Source: CAVPCZ01 sp963702445 (GTDB lineage Bacteria; Bacteroidota; Ignavibacteria; UBA10030; UBA6906). From it: a DNA stretch of 64,000 nucleotides. The DNA is taken from contig CAVPCZ010000009.1 in NCBI GenBank assembly GCA_963702445.1, forward strand, positions 883,127-947,126, read 5' to 3'. The translations under genes and the position numbers were made by a program. The notes under the pieces are model-generated. The model worked only from the letters and a program-made list of their open reading frames with translations, ran no database searches and had not been told where the DNA came from. This document shows positions 26,897-39,043 of the stretch, piece after piece; position 1 is the stretch's first letter, and each line of letters opens with the position of its first letter.

Positions 26897-27735
26897 ATGA
26901 ACGAAGACCGGAATACTCAACGTTCTTGTTGCGGTGTCTGATGCTGGAGAATGCGATCGCATCATCCGGCACCTCCAGAAACACCCCGCGGCCCATGTTC
27001 TGGGCGGATGCGGGAACGCCGATGAAATCATTACCGCACATCGGAAATTTTCCCTGGATATCCTCTTTCTGGACGTGAATCTCCCTCCGTCCGGCGCATT
27101 CTCCTTCCTGAGGACATGGCCGGGGGCTGGAGTTCCCCAGGTGGTCTTCCTTGCCCAAGACCGACGAACATGCCATTGCCGCCTTTCAGTTTCACCCTCT
27201 CGACTTCCTCCTGATGCCGGTTCCTCTGGATCGTCTGCACGAAGCGATACGGCGGATGGCGGAACAACGCACCTGAAAACGAGCGCAACAGCGAGGCAAT
27301 GTGGTGCTCGAATGGGTCAGAAGCCACACGGCGGCAGCCGTGCCCGCGATCCGCGCCGCCATGGCAACTCTGCCTGGTATGACTGCCGCGCCTGCTCTGC
27401 CTGCCCTCCGGCTTATGGTGAAAACCGCCGGGAGGATCAACTTCCTGCGGACAGAAGAGATCGACTACGTAGAGGCGGATCGGGACTATGTCCGCATACA
27501 CAATGGGGGAAGAAAGCACCTTCTGCGGGAGAAGATCTCCAGACTCGAACAGCAGCTGCCGGCTGACCGGTTTCTCCGGATTCACCGTTCGACCATTGTC
27601 AATATTGACCGGATCAAGGAGATGCAGCCGCTCTGTTACGGCGAGTATTCGGTGATTCTTCACGACGGAACACGCCTGACACTGAGCCGCTCCTTCCGGG
27701 AACGGGTATTCAGCCGTCTTGTCACCGCCGCTTGA
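26897..27735 (+). CDS. LytTR-type response regulator (frameshifted)
   Basis: The gene must be read through at least three frame changes (near 26,909, 27,165 and 27,280). The receiver part has FSLDILFLDVNLPPSG, with the phospho-acceptor Asp in LFLDVN, and ends FQFHPLDFLLMPVPLDRLHEAI. The LytTR DNA-binding domain follows: INFLRTEEIDYVEADRDYV, REKISRLEQQL, RIHRSTIVNIDRIKEMQP, ending SRSFRERVFS. LytTR regulators bind paired direct repeats upstream of target genes. It is followed within 135 bases by a LytS-type kinase and then a second LytTR regulator. Multiple indels in one short gene may mean poor consensus or a decaying copy; the LytTR end itself is intact. Confidence 0.7.
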
Positions 27736-27867
27736 ACGTGGTTTTCCGCAGTCTGTCGTTCGTATACGCAATCCATCGCCATGAAGGTTGATTCACGGGC
27801 GGATTGTCACTACCATCCCCTTACGGAGGGGACCCGTATTTTCCCCTCTTGCTTGAGAAAGGGGAAT

Positions 27868-30800
27868 ATGAAAAAGTCGCTTGTGTTGACCGCCGTTTTC
27901 TGCGGGCTGCTGGGCGGGCATCGTACCTGCTCCGGCGGCAGGGAACGGCCTGGATCCAACCCGCGACCTCACCCAGTACTCTCTTACCTCCTGGTCCAAA
28001 CGCGAGGGTCTTCCTCAGAATTCCGTCTGTGCGATAGCGCAGACCCCCGATGGCTATCTCTGGTTCGGAACGATGGAAGGGTCTTGCCCGCTTTGACGGC
28101 GTGAACTTCCGGGTGCAGAACGTCCGCAATACGCCGCAACTCGGAACAAACTACATTTCCGCACTCCGGGTAACGAGGGACAGCACGCTCTGGATCGGGA
28201 CGACCGGGGCGGGCCTGTTGCGCATGCGCGCGGGCTCGTTCCGTCGCGTGACTGCTGCGCCGGAACTCGACCGGGCGATAGTATGGCAGATCGTTCAGGA
28301 CCGGGCGGGGCGTATCTGGGCCGCGACAAACATCGGGCTTGTCCTGATCGAACGCGACTCCGTGAGACGGATCTTCTCTCAAGCCGATGCCCTTCCCCTC
28401 GCTTCGGTGAACAGCATTTGCGAGGATTCAAGCGGAACAATCCTTGCCCTGACAAGAAAAGGAATCTGGAAACTGGACGGGGAGTGTTTCTTCCCTTACC
28501 TCCCGGCAAAAGATCCCAAGGCTGGCGTGAACAAGGACCCGGGTGCCCTGGCGTCTTCCCGCGGGGGAGGCGGCGGGGTCATCCATTCCCGGGATACCTG
28601 CCACCGTGATCACCGGAAGAGATGGCTCGCTCTGGATAGGGACATGGAACGCCGGATTGTTCAGATACCGGGATGGTGTCCTGCAGAACTACTCACACAA
28701 GGAGGGATTGGGCGCGGGGAGCGTGTCAAGGTTGTGCGAGGATAGCAGGGGGTCGCTCTGGATCGGGACATCGTATGGAGGTGTTTCCCGTCTGGCGAAC
28801 GGAAAACTCTCGGGTCTCACATCGGCCGAATGGCCTGAGCGGCGATGAAATCCTCTCGCTGTTCGAAGACCGCGAGGGGAATTTCTGGATCGGTGTGTCG
28901 ACCGGAGGGGTGAACCGTCTCGTGAACAGCAAGTTCATCACCTACCGCACGGGACAGGCTCCATTTGACAATATGGTCTGGGGGATTCAGGCCGACCGGC
29001 AGGGCCGGGTGTTTGCGGGGACAGGTGCGGGGGCGTTGATGGAATTCCAGGGCGGGAAATTCCTGCCCTCCCCGTTGATGAAGGCGAAAGTGAGCGGGGT
29101 GATGTTCAGCATGCTGGAAGATCGCAAGGGTCGGAGGTGGATCGGTACGAGTGATGGCCTTCACCTGGTGGAACAGGGAAAAACCCGGACATTCCCGGTC
29201 GGTCGGGTCTTCACGATTGCGGAAGACCCGTATGGAAGAATCTGGACGGCGGGACTGAAAGGAGTTCTGTTCTTTGACGGACGGGAATTTCAGCCGGTCT
29301 CATCGGACAGCGCACTCTTGTCGGTTGCCGTGAGGCAGATCGCCTTCGACCGGTCGGGGCATGTGTGGTTGGCGACGAACGACCGCGGGGTTGGACGGAT
29401 GCTGCTTCCGCCGCAAGGTGGTCTCCCGCTCTCGTTCACCCCCAAGGCCATCAGATGGTTTCAACATGAACAGGGTCTCTCCTCAAATTGGGTCACGCAC
29501 ATTCTTGTGGATTCGGCGGATCGATTGTGGGTGGCGACCTACGGCGGCGCCCTGAACCTGATCCGCGGGGATTCCCTGTGCAGCTTCACCGCGACATCAG
29601 GCTTGCCGGAAGATGGATTGATGAGCATTATCGAGGATGATCTCGGGACGTTCTGGTTGACATCCAACAACGGCGTGATGCGTGTGAGCAAGGCCGATCT
29701 TCTGGCATACGCTGACGGCGGTGCGATGGCGGTGCCCGTGCAATCGTTCGGGGTCAGCGACGGCATGTACTCAGATGAATGCAACGGCGGGTACCAGGCT
29801 TCTTCCACGCGCACTCCGGATGGCAAGCTCTGGTTTCCCACCACCGCCGGCGTTGTGATGGTCGATCCCCGGTTTCTTCCGGTGAACACGATTCCTCCGA
29901 CTGTCGTCCTGGACCGTGTCCGGATCGACAATATCGAAGGGGAGACCAGAGGGGGAGCCGACTATGCGCCCGGAAACGGGGAGCTGGAGTTTCAGTTCTC
30001 GGGGCTCAGCTTTGCGGCGCCTGAACGTGTCCGGTACCGGTATATGCTTGAGGGATTCAATCAGAGCTGGATTGATGCCGCCTCGCGTCGCGAAGCGTAC
30101 TACACCAATATCGACCCGGGCACGTACAGGTTCAGGGTGATCGCGAGCAATGCGGACGGGGTGTGGAGCGAGGCGGGTGTGGACTACGCGTTCACCCTTC
30201 GTCCGCATTTCCGCCAGACGATCTGGTTTTCCGTGTTGCTGGGATTGTCCCTCCTGGCCGTTGCCGCGGGCGTGATGATGCTCTACAAGCGGGACCGGGA
30301 CCGTGAATTGCAGGCATCCCAGCTTGAATCGAAACTCACGCAGGCGCAGCTCCAGATCCTTGAGATGCAGCTGCAGCCGCACTTCCTGTTCAACACTCTG
30401 AACGGCATTATGGTCCTGATCCGCGAGGATCCAGAGACCGCAAGCCTCATGATTGCACGGCTGAGCGAATTCCTGAGGTTGACGCTGGAGAGTGCGGGGG
30501 CACAGGAGGTGACCCTGCGCCGGGAGCTGGAATTCCTCGACCGGTACGTCCAGATCGAACGGCTGCGGTTCGGTGACCGGCTGACCGTCGAGCAGGATGT
30601 CCCGCATGAATTGCTGGATGCCATGGTTCCCAACCTGATACTCCAGCCGCTGGTGGAAAACGCCATCCGGCACGGCGTTTCCAAACGCCGCGGTCAGGCA
30701 TTGATTTCGATCGGCGTCACCCGCGACAACGGCACCCTTTCGATTCAAGTGCGTGACAACGGCAGCGGATTGCCGGCCCGCGGGAACGCGGATGTGAAGG

Positions 30801-30928
30801 AAGGCATCGGTCTTTCCAATACCCGCGCCCGGCTCCGCCACCTGTATGGCCAGAAACAACGGTTCGAGCTGAACAGCCCGCCCGACGGGGGCGTCAGCGT
30901 CCTGCTTTCCCTCCCATTCCACAAGTAG
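27868..30928 (+). CDS. Propeller-type sensor histidine kinase (Reg_prop, Y_Y_Y, LytS-like; frameshifted)
   Basis: A roughly 1,000-aa sensor. The ATG at 27868 starts a signal peptide (MKKSLVLTAVFCGLLGG), then Reg_prop beta-propeller repeats in several frames (LPQNSVCAIAQTPDGYLWFG, DGSLWIGTWNAGLFR, GNFWIGVSTGGVNRL). A Y_Y_Y domain (RYRYMLEGFNQSWIDA) and one membrane helix (TIWFSVLLGLSLLAVAAG) follow. The LytS-type kinase domain has LQPHFLFNTLNGI and a HATPase with PLVENAIRHGV and GIGLSNTRARL. Frame changes occur near 27,960, 28,055, 28,560 and 28,825, all in the propeller; from 28,830 on the frame is open. It should sense a periplasmic ligand, commonly a polysaccharide breakdown product in such kinases, and phosphorylate the adjacent LytTR regulators. 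Confidence 0.8.
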
Positions 30929-30939
30929 ACCGGTGCACC

Positions 30940-31711
30940 ATGGAGCGCATTCGCACGCTGATTGTCGACGATGAGCCGCTTGCCAGAACAGGCCTTCGTT
31001 CACTCCTGAAAGACGATGCGGAGATCGAGATTGTGGGGGAGTGCAGCGATGGCCAGGAGGCGGTGGAGGCAATTGCGGCGCTCCACCCCGATCTCATGTT
31101 TCTGGACATTCAGATGCCGGAACTGGACGGTTTTGAGGTCCTCGAAGCGCTCGATCCGGAGAGCATTCCCCTTGTCGTGTTTGTGACCGCCTACGATCAG
31201 TACGCGCTGCGCGCGTTTCAGGTTCATGCGCTGGACTATCTGCTGAAGCCCTTTGACAAGGAGCGGTTCCTTGAAGCGCTCGTCCGCGTCAAGGGTCTGT
31301 TCCGAGAAAAGAACGGGATGCAGGTCACCCGGCGCATTGTGGAGATGCTGGACAGCGGGAAAGCCGAACGGGGACACGTCGGGCGGATCATGATCCGTGC
31401 GGGGGGCCGGATTACGTTTGTGCGTGTGGAGGAAGTGGATTGGATCGAGGCACAGGGGGACTACGTCTGTCTGCACAGCGCCGGCAAGAAACATCTCGTG
31501 CGGGAGAAAATCAGTGACATGGAAGCCCAGCTCTCACCGGAACAGTTCGTGCGCATCCATCGATCAACGATTGTCAATATCGCGCCGTATCAAGGAAATG
31601 CAGCCGCTCTTCCACGGGGAGTACACCGTTGTCCTGCACGACAGCACCCGCCTCACCATGAGCCGGTCATTCCGCGACCGGGTCTTCGAGCAGCTGGCCG
31701 GTTCTGTATAA
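30940..31711 (+). CDS. LytTR-type response regulator, partner of adjacent kinase (one frameshift)
   Basis: A 256-aa regulator once a single-base insertion near 31,585 is bridged. The receiver has RTLIVDDEPLARTGLRSLL, phospho-acceptor Asp in MFLDIQMPELDG, and FVTAYDQYALRAF with a DYLLKPFDKERF end. The LytTR domain follows with ITFVRVEEVDWIEAQGDYV and RIHRSTIVNI, continuing in the next frame as RIKEMQPLFHGEYTVVLH and ending DRVFEQLAGSV. The start is 11 bases after the kinase stop, so the two are surely co-transcribed and form a cognate pair. The C-terminal half closely resembles the other LytTR gene at 27.3-27.7 kb, suggesting duplication. Confidence 0.85.
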
Positions 31712-31722
31712 GCCGGACAGAC

Positions 31723-31756
31723 GCGGATGGCCATCCGGGAGGTGACGACCATCCGC
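31723..31756. terminator. Hairpin between convergent genes
   Basis: GCGGATGG (31723-31730) and CCATCCGC (31749-31756) form an 8-bp stem, with an inner GGATGGCCATCC palindrome. It lies between the response-regulator stop and the stop of the minus-strand HEAT-like gene, where a bidirectional terminator would be expected. Confidence 0.5.
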
Positions 31757-31776
31757 GCCGTGGGTCCGGTCCAGGG

Positions 31777-32230
31777 TTACCGGCTACCGTATTCCACAGT
31801 CTTGTCCGGCTTCTCATACACAAACGCAAACGATCCGTCCTGCACATACTGGTTATAGAACCAGGCGCAGAGCGTGCGGACTTTCTGGCTTTCGTCAAAC
31901 TTGGCCGCCTGTTTTACCGCATATGTCCCGCGCGGATCGCCGATCCGGGCCAGTGAGAGGGCTGCCACGATCCGGGACGACTCCTCAGCACAATCCCGCA
32001 GCATCTTCATCAGCGGCACCACGCCGGCAATCGACTTTCTCCTCGCCGAGCAAGAACGCCGCGCTCTCACGAACTCCCTGGTTCTGCGTGCAAAGCCCCT
32101 GCAGCAGATTGGTCTCGATCAGGTCTTTGGTGACCCTGGGTGTCGGCTGAACCTTGTCGGTGGCTCCCGCCGCGGCAACGACCGCGAAGAGAAGCACCAC
32201 CACGAGCAACATTTTGCTGGCTGCGTTCAT
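31777..32230 (-). CDS. Small secreted HEAT-repeat-like protein (one frameshift)
   Basis: About 150 residues. The start at 32230 has a strong GGAGG Shine-Dalgarno. The N-terminus is a signal peptide (MLLVVVLLFAVVAAAGA, cleavage near GATDK). The rest is helical: NLLQGLCTQNQGVRESAAFLLGE in one frame, continuing after a frame change near 32,040 as SIAGVVPLMKMLRDCAEESS and IVAALSLARIGDPRGTYAV. The pattern of paired helices with LAxIGDPRG is typical of HEAT repeats, which serve in protein-protein contact. A related protein lies at 56,478-56,927. No enzymatic role is suggested. Confidence 0.7.
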
Positions 32231-32756
32231 GAGATCCTCCATGTGATGAGACTGCTGATGCCCTGCCCTGCTACATGTGAATATACGCCCCCTTTGTCCG
32301 GGAGAGATGCACATATGGGATGAACAGCGCGTCCGGTGAGACGAGTGTGTCAAAATGCGGCACAGTCCGTCCGTTGTTGACGGTGTGCATTCTTCTTCTC
32401 GCTTCCGCCTGTCATGCCACAAAACCAGCAGTCCGTCGCAAACGCGTTGTTCCCGCCGTGTCGCTGTCGTACCATCTATCAACGTTGTATGCGTGATGCA
32501 CGTGTTCCGGGAGAACGGCCTCCGTTGGATGATCAACATCCTGGTGAGTGGAGCCGGAGAACCGTTCTCACGGGACCGTTGCTTCTCCGAAGGAGGTGAT
32601 GGTCGGCAGTCTTTGATACGCCTTTCTGTTTTTCCTCATTGCGTCTGTTTGTGCTCCCCTCTCCGTGTGCACGAGGGTACGCCGCCGGAACGGCTGTTGG
32701 GCCGTTGCACCGGAAGGAAGGGGTGTATTCCATTCACTATTTCCAGGGAGAGAGGT
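32231..32756. other. Intergenic region between divergent genes, no gene supported
   Basis: This 526-bp interval separates the minus-strand HEAT-like gene from the TonB-receptor gene. Open frames here are not preceded by good ribosome-binding sites and show no family motif. A TATATT box sits about 60 bases upstream of the HEAT-like start on the minus strand, but no matching TTG box was found at the usual distance. The region should hold the promoters of both genes, but I cannot place them with confidence. Confidence 0.5.
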
Positions 32757-35700
32757 ATGAATACGCGACGTATGCTCCTTGTCACGCTTCTGCTGCTTGT
32801 TCCCGCCGTGCTTGTTCGCGTCCGGAAAGGTGCGCGGAAGAATCGTCGACAAGGACAATGGTGAACCGCTGGTGGGCGCGAATGTGTCCATCCAGGGGAC
32901 CATGCTGGGCGCGACCGCCGGCATCAGCGGCGAATACATCGTCCTCAATGTCCCTCCGGGCGTGTACACGCTCAAAGCGACGTTCGTCGGCTATTCACCG
33001 TACACGGTGTCGAACGTCCGTGTGAACAACGATCTGACCACCACGATGGATTTCGTGCTGTCGACGGAGGCGGTGGCGTTGCAGGCGGTGGAGATCATCG
33101 CAGAACGCCCGCTGGTGAACAAGAGTGCGACGAACGCTGTGCGCATCAGCACGAGCGAGGATCTTGCGACGCTGCCGGTGCGCGGCATCAACAATATTCT
33201 GGCACTCACGCCCGGTGTTGTGGTGCAGGACGGTGCGGTGTTTATTCGCGGAGGGAGGCTGGATGAGGTGGGATACTATCTGGAGGGGATGTCCATCACC
33301 AATCCCATGCTGGGCGGGCGTGCCGTGAACCTGGTCCAGGATGCCATCGAAGAGATCCAGGTGCAGGCCGGCGGTTACAACGCGGAGTTCGGCGGCGCCA
33401 ACTCCGGGATCATCCAGCAATCCCTCAAAACCGGCACGTCCAGCTGGAAAGCCAGCGTGCAGTATATCACGGACAACATCGCTGCCAAGAGCAAGAGCAA
33501 AGCCTTTGACAGCCAGAAGCAGCTGGGCGCCTACTGGTTCGGATACAACGAATTCACGGCATCGGCGAGCGGGCCTCTGTTCAGCGACAGGTTCAAGTTC
33601 TTCGGCCTGTTCAACTACCTGTATATGCGCGACCAGAATCCCCAGCCCTATCCCGGCATCAACCTGGGGTCCATCTCGGGTCCGACAAACGACACCATCA
33701 ACATGATCTATCCCGCGGGTCCGCTGCGGAAGAACCCGCGGCAGGATTTCAACTATACCACCACCGTCACGATGGATTTCAATCCCGTCACGCTGCGTCT
33801 GGCCGGAACATTCTCCGATATCTCCCAGACGGCCATCTACAACACCAACCGGAATGCGGGGGCGATTTCCAACATACTCAACGAGAGCCGGATCGAGGAG
33901 ATCAAGAGCCAGAACGGGAGTGCCAGCCTGAAGCTGACGCACCTGCTCAATGCCACGACGTACTATGAAATCACCGGCGGGTATTTTCTCCAGGCGCAGA
34001 AGAACTGGGATCCGTACCTCCAGGACAACTTCATGGCCTACGGCGACAGCGTTGCCAATGCCGCTGCGGGGTTCGTCTGGACCCGCACGGCGGCGGAGGT
34101 GAGCAGCGGACAGACGGGCCGCTACATCCGCCAGGCCCGGAAGTCGTTGTTCGACTTTGCGTTCAATGCCCCCGGCGACGTCGTTGCCGGCTATGCAAAG
34201 TTCAAGCGCGAGGGGATCTCCCTCACGGGTGCACTCGTGACACAACTGGGTTCCGAGCACTCCCTGAAGATCGGCGGCGAATTCTCCCGCTACTCGATGC
34301 GCAACTACGCGCTGGGAAATGACAACGTGTTCTCCCTGGCCGGCATCATGGCGACAAACGACGCGCTGCCGGCGGGCGATCCGAACAAGCTCACCCGGGA
34401 ACAGGTCATGATCAATGTCGGAGTCAACAACTTCGGCTATGACGTTCTGGGGAACGAGACAAATGAAAGCGGCATCCTCGGGCGCCCGGCATCCGGTGTT
34501 TGCATCGGGGTATATCCAGGACAAGATCGAATACCGGGACCTCATCGTCAATGTCGGCCTGCGGTTTGACTACATCAACACCGACAACTACAAGATGGTG
34601 GACCTCACCAGGCCCGAACTCTCGATGGATTTCTACAGCGGCGCAATCCGTCCGGAGGGGATGGTGAAAACCTCTCCATTCCAGGCGGTCAGTCCGCGCC
34701 TCGGGACTCTCCTTCCCGGTGACGGAGCGTACGGTGTTCCATACACAGTTCGGCCAGTTCGTCCAGCAATCCCGGCTGCGGGACATCTACCAGGGATACT
34801 ACGCGACATCGCAGAATGTGCGGGGGGGCTTCTTCATCCACACGCCGGTAGGTTTCGACGTACGGCCGGAGCGGACGACCCAGTATGAGCTCGGCTTCAC
34901 CCAGCAGATGGGCGAAAACATGTCGTTTGACATCACCGCGTTCTACAAGGATATCAAGGACCAGGTGCTGTTCGAGCAGGTGACCACCGCCCCGGGTTCC
35001 CCCTTCGGGTCCTACTTCATCTTCACGAACGGAGATTTTGCCACGACCAAAGGGATAGAGCTGACGTTCAACATGCGGCGGATGAAGCGCCTGCAGGCGG
35101 GCGCATCCCTCTCGTTCCAGGATGCGCGCGGCACGGGCTCCTTCCCGAATTCCAACCGCGGCATCGTGGGTGCTCCGCTGGACGGCGTGACGCAGTTCAA
35201 GCCGCAGTACGTGTCGCCGCTGGAGTACAACAACGCGCATGAAGGGGAACATCAACCTGGACTACCGGTTCGGCGTCGACGACGGCGGCCCGATTCTCCA
35301 GCAGCTCGGGGCTTCCGCGTTGATCGTCTTCAACAGCGGGCATCCGTTCACGCGCGGCATCGGCGGACTGGATCTCGAGGGCGAGGCCCGCAGCCGGACG
35401 CCGGTGGAACCCCTGAGTGCCTCCACAACGCCGTGGACCTTCCAGGTCGATCTCCGGATCGACAAGACATTCCGGTTGTTCAACACCCTGAATGCAAACC
35501 TGTTTGTGTACATCATCAATCTCCTGGACACGAAGAATGTGCAGAACGTGTTCCTCAGAACGGGTACAACGGATGACAACGGTGTGCTGAGCGACCCGAA
35601 CCTGGGCGCGCCACTCATCCAGACCTACGGACCCCGCTATGCGTCGGTGTACAGGGCTATCGACATCGACTACTACCAGAGATATCAGAACAACAATGCG

Positions 35701-35769
35701 GCGACCACGGTACCGTATTTCTACGGGCCGCCGCGGCAGATCCGGGTCGGCATGCGGCTCGAGTACTAA
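32757..35769 (+). CDS. TonB-dependent receptor with carboxypeptidase-regulatory-like N-domain (frameshifted)
   Basis: About 1,000 residues, reading through four frame changes (near 32,825, 34,480, 34,715 and 35,240). ATG 32757 follows gggagagagg and starts a signal peptide (MNTRRMLLVTLLLLVPAVL). It is followed by a CarboxypepD_reg-like domain (GRIVDKDNGEPLVGANVSI) and a TonB plug (VRGINNILALTPGVVVQDG, VFIRGGRLDEVGYYLEGM). Then come the barrel strands, ending PRQIRVGMRLEY with the expected C-terminal aromatic residue. It should import a ligand, or form an assembly partner, across the outer membrane. It is followed at 24 bases by the large beta-rich protein and then the PorV-like gene; this trio recurs in FCB genomes in my recollection. 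Confidence 0.85.
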
Positions 35770-35793
35770 GAGCCAGGGAGGAAGTCATCATCT

Positions 35794-38700
35794 ATGAATA
35801 CGAAACGATACATGGCAGCGGTCCTGAGTTTCCTGCTCATCGCGGGGGCTTCCGGATCGGCAAAGGAAAAGACGGCACAGAAGCGTGCGCCCGGCCCCGT
35901 GCTGGAAAAGACCACCGGCACGCCTGTGTACACCTATCTGAATATCAACAACATCTCCACCGTCCTGCGTGACAACGGCACCGCGGATATCGATCCCACC
36001 CAGAACACTTCGGGACTCGTCTTCCCGAAAGGGAGCAGAAAGACGGCCATCTACGAGAGCGGACTCCTCTGGGCGGCGAAGGTTCCGGGCGACCCGCAGG
36101 TGCGCGTCGGCGGTTCCGCATACTCGTCGGGACTGCAACCCGGGAAGTTGCTCTCTCCCGGAGTCGCCGAAGACCCCAATCTCGACAAGAACCGGATCTA
36201 CCGGGTGAGACCGGACTACCGGAGCGGCGATCTGAGTGCTGAAATCAATGACGAGCATGCCACCGCGACCGACATCCGTGCGCAGTACGAACGGGACTGG
36301 AACGAATGGCCGTGGCGCGATGGTGCGCCGTACGTGGATGTGGACAGCAACAAGGTGTACGATCCGCGTGTGGATATCCCCGGCGTGAAAGGGGCATCGC
36401 AGACGGTCTGGTTCGTGGCAAATGACAACAATGTCACGAACGTCTACAATCTCTACGGCGCGCAGCCTGTCGGCATGGAGTGCCAGTTCACCTACTGGGC
36501 GTATGCCCAGGAAGGCGCGCTCGGCAACATGTTCTTCAAGAGCTATCTGATGATCAACAAAGGGACGAACCAGCTGGACAGCATGTACGTCTGCCAGTGG
36601 TCGGACCCGGATCTGGGGTTTGCCAATGACGATCTCGTGGGATGCGATACCTCGCTGAGCCTGGGGTACGTGTACAACTCCAATCCGGTGGACGCGACAT
36701 ACACGCCGCTGCCCCCGCCGGCCGCGGGATTCGATTTCTTCCAGGGACCGAAGGTCCCTGCGCCCGGCCACACCGCGATTTTCCGCGGACAGCGGGTGGA
36801 GGGATATCGCAACCTGCCCATGACGGCGTTCTTCTACTTCATCAACCAGAACCCGAACCTGGAAGACCCCACGCGTCAGGATCCGTCAGGCTCAACGCAG
36901 ATGTACAACTACATGCGCGGACGGATCGGCAGGTCGGGAGCGTTCTTCCAGGATCCCCAGGGGAATCCGACAACCTTCGTCCTCACGGGGGATCCCGTTG
37001 CAGGGACAGGCTGGCTGGACGGCAGGGACTTCCCGGCCGATGACCGCCGCATGGGACTCTCCTCCGGGCCGTTCTCGATGGCTCCCGGGCGACACGCAGG
37101 AAGTCGTCGTCGCGGAGATCTGTGCCGGCGCCACCCCTTCGGTGGACCGCCTGGCTGCCGTGGACCTTCTGAAATTCTACGACAAGGTGGCGCAGCTGGC
37201 CTATGACAACTTCTTCGAGGTTCCGTCCCCGCCGCCCGCTCCCAATGTTGTGGCGACCGAGTTGGACCGGGAGATCCTGCTGAACTGGGGTTCCAACGAA
37301 GCCGCCGTCCTGGCAACGGAAACCTCCGAAGTCGGAAGTTTCAAGTTCCAGGGGTACAACGTGTATCAATTGCCGACCGCTTCCGCATCGATCTCCGAAG
37401 GGCGCAGAATCGCCGTCTATGATATCGCCGACGGTGTTACGCGCATTACCGACAAGGTGTTCGATCCGAACATCGGCGTGGTCACGTCCCAGGTTGTACA
37501 GCTGGGGACCGACAGCGGCATCAGGAGATATCTCAGTCTCACCACGGACGCGATCAGCAGCGGCACACAGCTGATTAACGGCATTCGCTACTATTTCTCC
37601 GTGACCGCCTACAGCTATTCGAGCGATCCGAACGCGATCCCGAACAATCTCGAGACGCCCGTCAAGACGATCACGGTTGTGCCGCATACCGTGGATCCCG
37701 GCGTGCGGTACGCGATGGCCGGCGGCGATACGGTTCAACCGGTCAACCATACCGGACCAAGCGACGGCACGGTGACGCCGATCCTTGTCGACCCGACAAA
37801 AACAACGGGCCACGCATACAGGGTCTCGTTCGCCGAGGGAACGGATGGAACCACCTGGAAGCTGGAAGATGTGGATGCGAGGACAACGCTCCTCAGCGGC
37901 CAGACGAATCAAAGCGATGACGACGACTACCTGATCCTGGACGGAATTCAGGTGAAAGTCGCCGGCCCTCCTCCCGGCATGCGCGAGTGGAGCATTCCCG
38001 CCGGTGCCAGAAGATGGACGTGGGCCAACGGCGCCCCCTTTGAATTCGAGGGATTCGAAGGCGCCATGGGTTGGGCGGGGGGTGGCCAGGGATGGTACAG
38101 CACTTCAAGCGTTACGCCCGACCAGCTGAAGAACGTGCTCATCAAGTTTGCAGACATGGATTCGCTGACGGGGAACCTCGGCAATCCCAGTGATCCCAAT
38201 GTCTCGTACGCCTACCGGTATCTCCGCCGGGCAAGCCAGGCCCCCGCCAAGCCTGAATTCGCGCCCTTCATCGTGAATCCGGGTGCGGGGTATGCGTATC
38301 AGGACTACACGAAGGTGCTCCCGTTTGCGGCCTACAACGTCGAGACGAATCCCCCGACGCGCCTGATGGTGGGATTCTTCGAAAACAATGCCGACGTCGG
38401 CATGCTGGACGGCAAATATTTCCCGCCGAGCAACACGACAGGTGACAACGGCTACGGGGGTGCCCGCGAATGGTTCTTCATCTTTGACGTGCCGTACAGC
38501 GAGACGCCGGATCCCGTCCTGCAGCAGGCGATAGACAACGACGGCCTGCCCATCATGTGGATCGGCACTCCCTGCCGGAGGAACGACGCGGGATTCCATG
38601 CGGGAGACCAATTCCTTATCTCGGCAAACCACATCAATACCCCGGCGGACGTTTTTTCGTTCCAATCTCCTGCCGTGTCGTATGATGGCGCAGTCGCGAA

Positions 38701-39025
38701 AGAGGATGTGCAAATGATCAATGTGTTCCCCAATCCGTATTACGGGGTCAACACCGAAGAGCTCAACAAGTACAACCGGTTCGTCACCTTCACCCACCTG
38801 CCCCGGGAGGCGGTCATCAAAATCTTCAACCTCGGAGGCGTGCAGGTGCGGACGATCCAGAAGAACAGTGACAGCCAGTTCGAACGCTGGGACCTCGCGA
38901 ACGAATCCGGTCTCCCGGTGGGAAGCGGTCTGTATATTGCCCACATCGATATGCCCGGGATCGGAGCGACAAAGATCCTGAAGGTGGCGGTGGTGCAAGA
39001 ACAGCAAATCCTCGATCGATACTAA
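35794..39025 (+). CDS. Large exported beta-rich protein with fibronectin-like region (one frameshift)
   Basis: About 1,075 residues if a single extra G in the run at 37,086-37,088 is ignored. The N-terminus is a signal peptide (MAAVLSFLLIAGASGSA). The first half has no family I can name. The second half contains a fibronectin-type segment (PPAPNVVATELDREILLNWG) and a C-terminal module with VFPNPYYGVN, FVTFTHLPREAVIKIFNLGG, and GSGLYIAHIDMPGIGATKILK. That module resembles type IX sorting or FlgD-like ends used for surface attachment. It lies between the TonB receptor and the PorV-like gene, so it is probably a secreted surface protein handled by that system. Its biochemical function is unknown. 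Confidence 0.75.
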
Positions 39026-39043
39026 CGGCAAGGAGTTGAGAGC

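Noticed and set aside
29771..31072. Long minus-strand open frame opposite the histidine kinase
   Set aside because: It is the mirror of high-GC kinase and regulator codons. It has no family motif and no ribosome-binding site, while the plus strand shows a complete kinase domain.
32995..34551. 518-aa minus-strand open frame opposite the TonB receptor
   Set aside because: The plus strand has plug and barrel motifs in register. The minus frame is a composition shadow.
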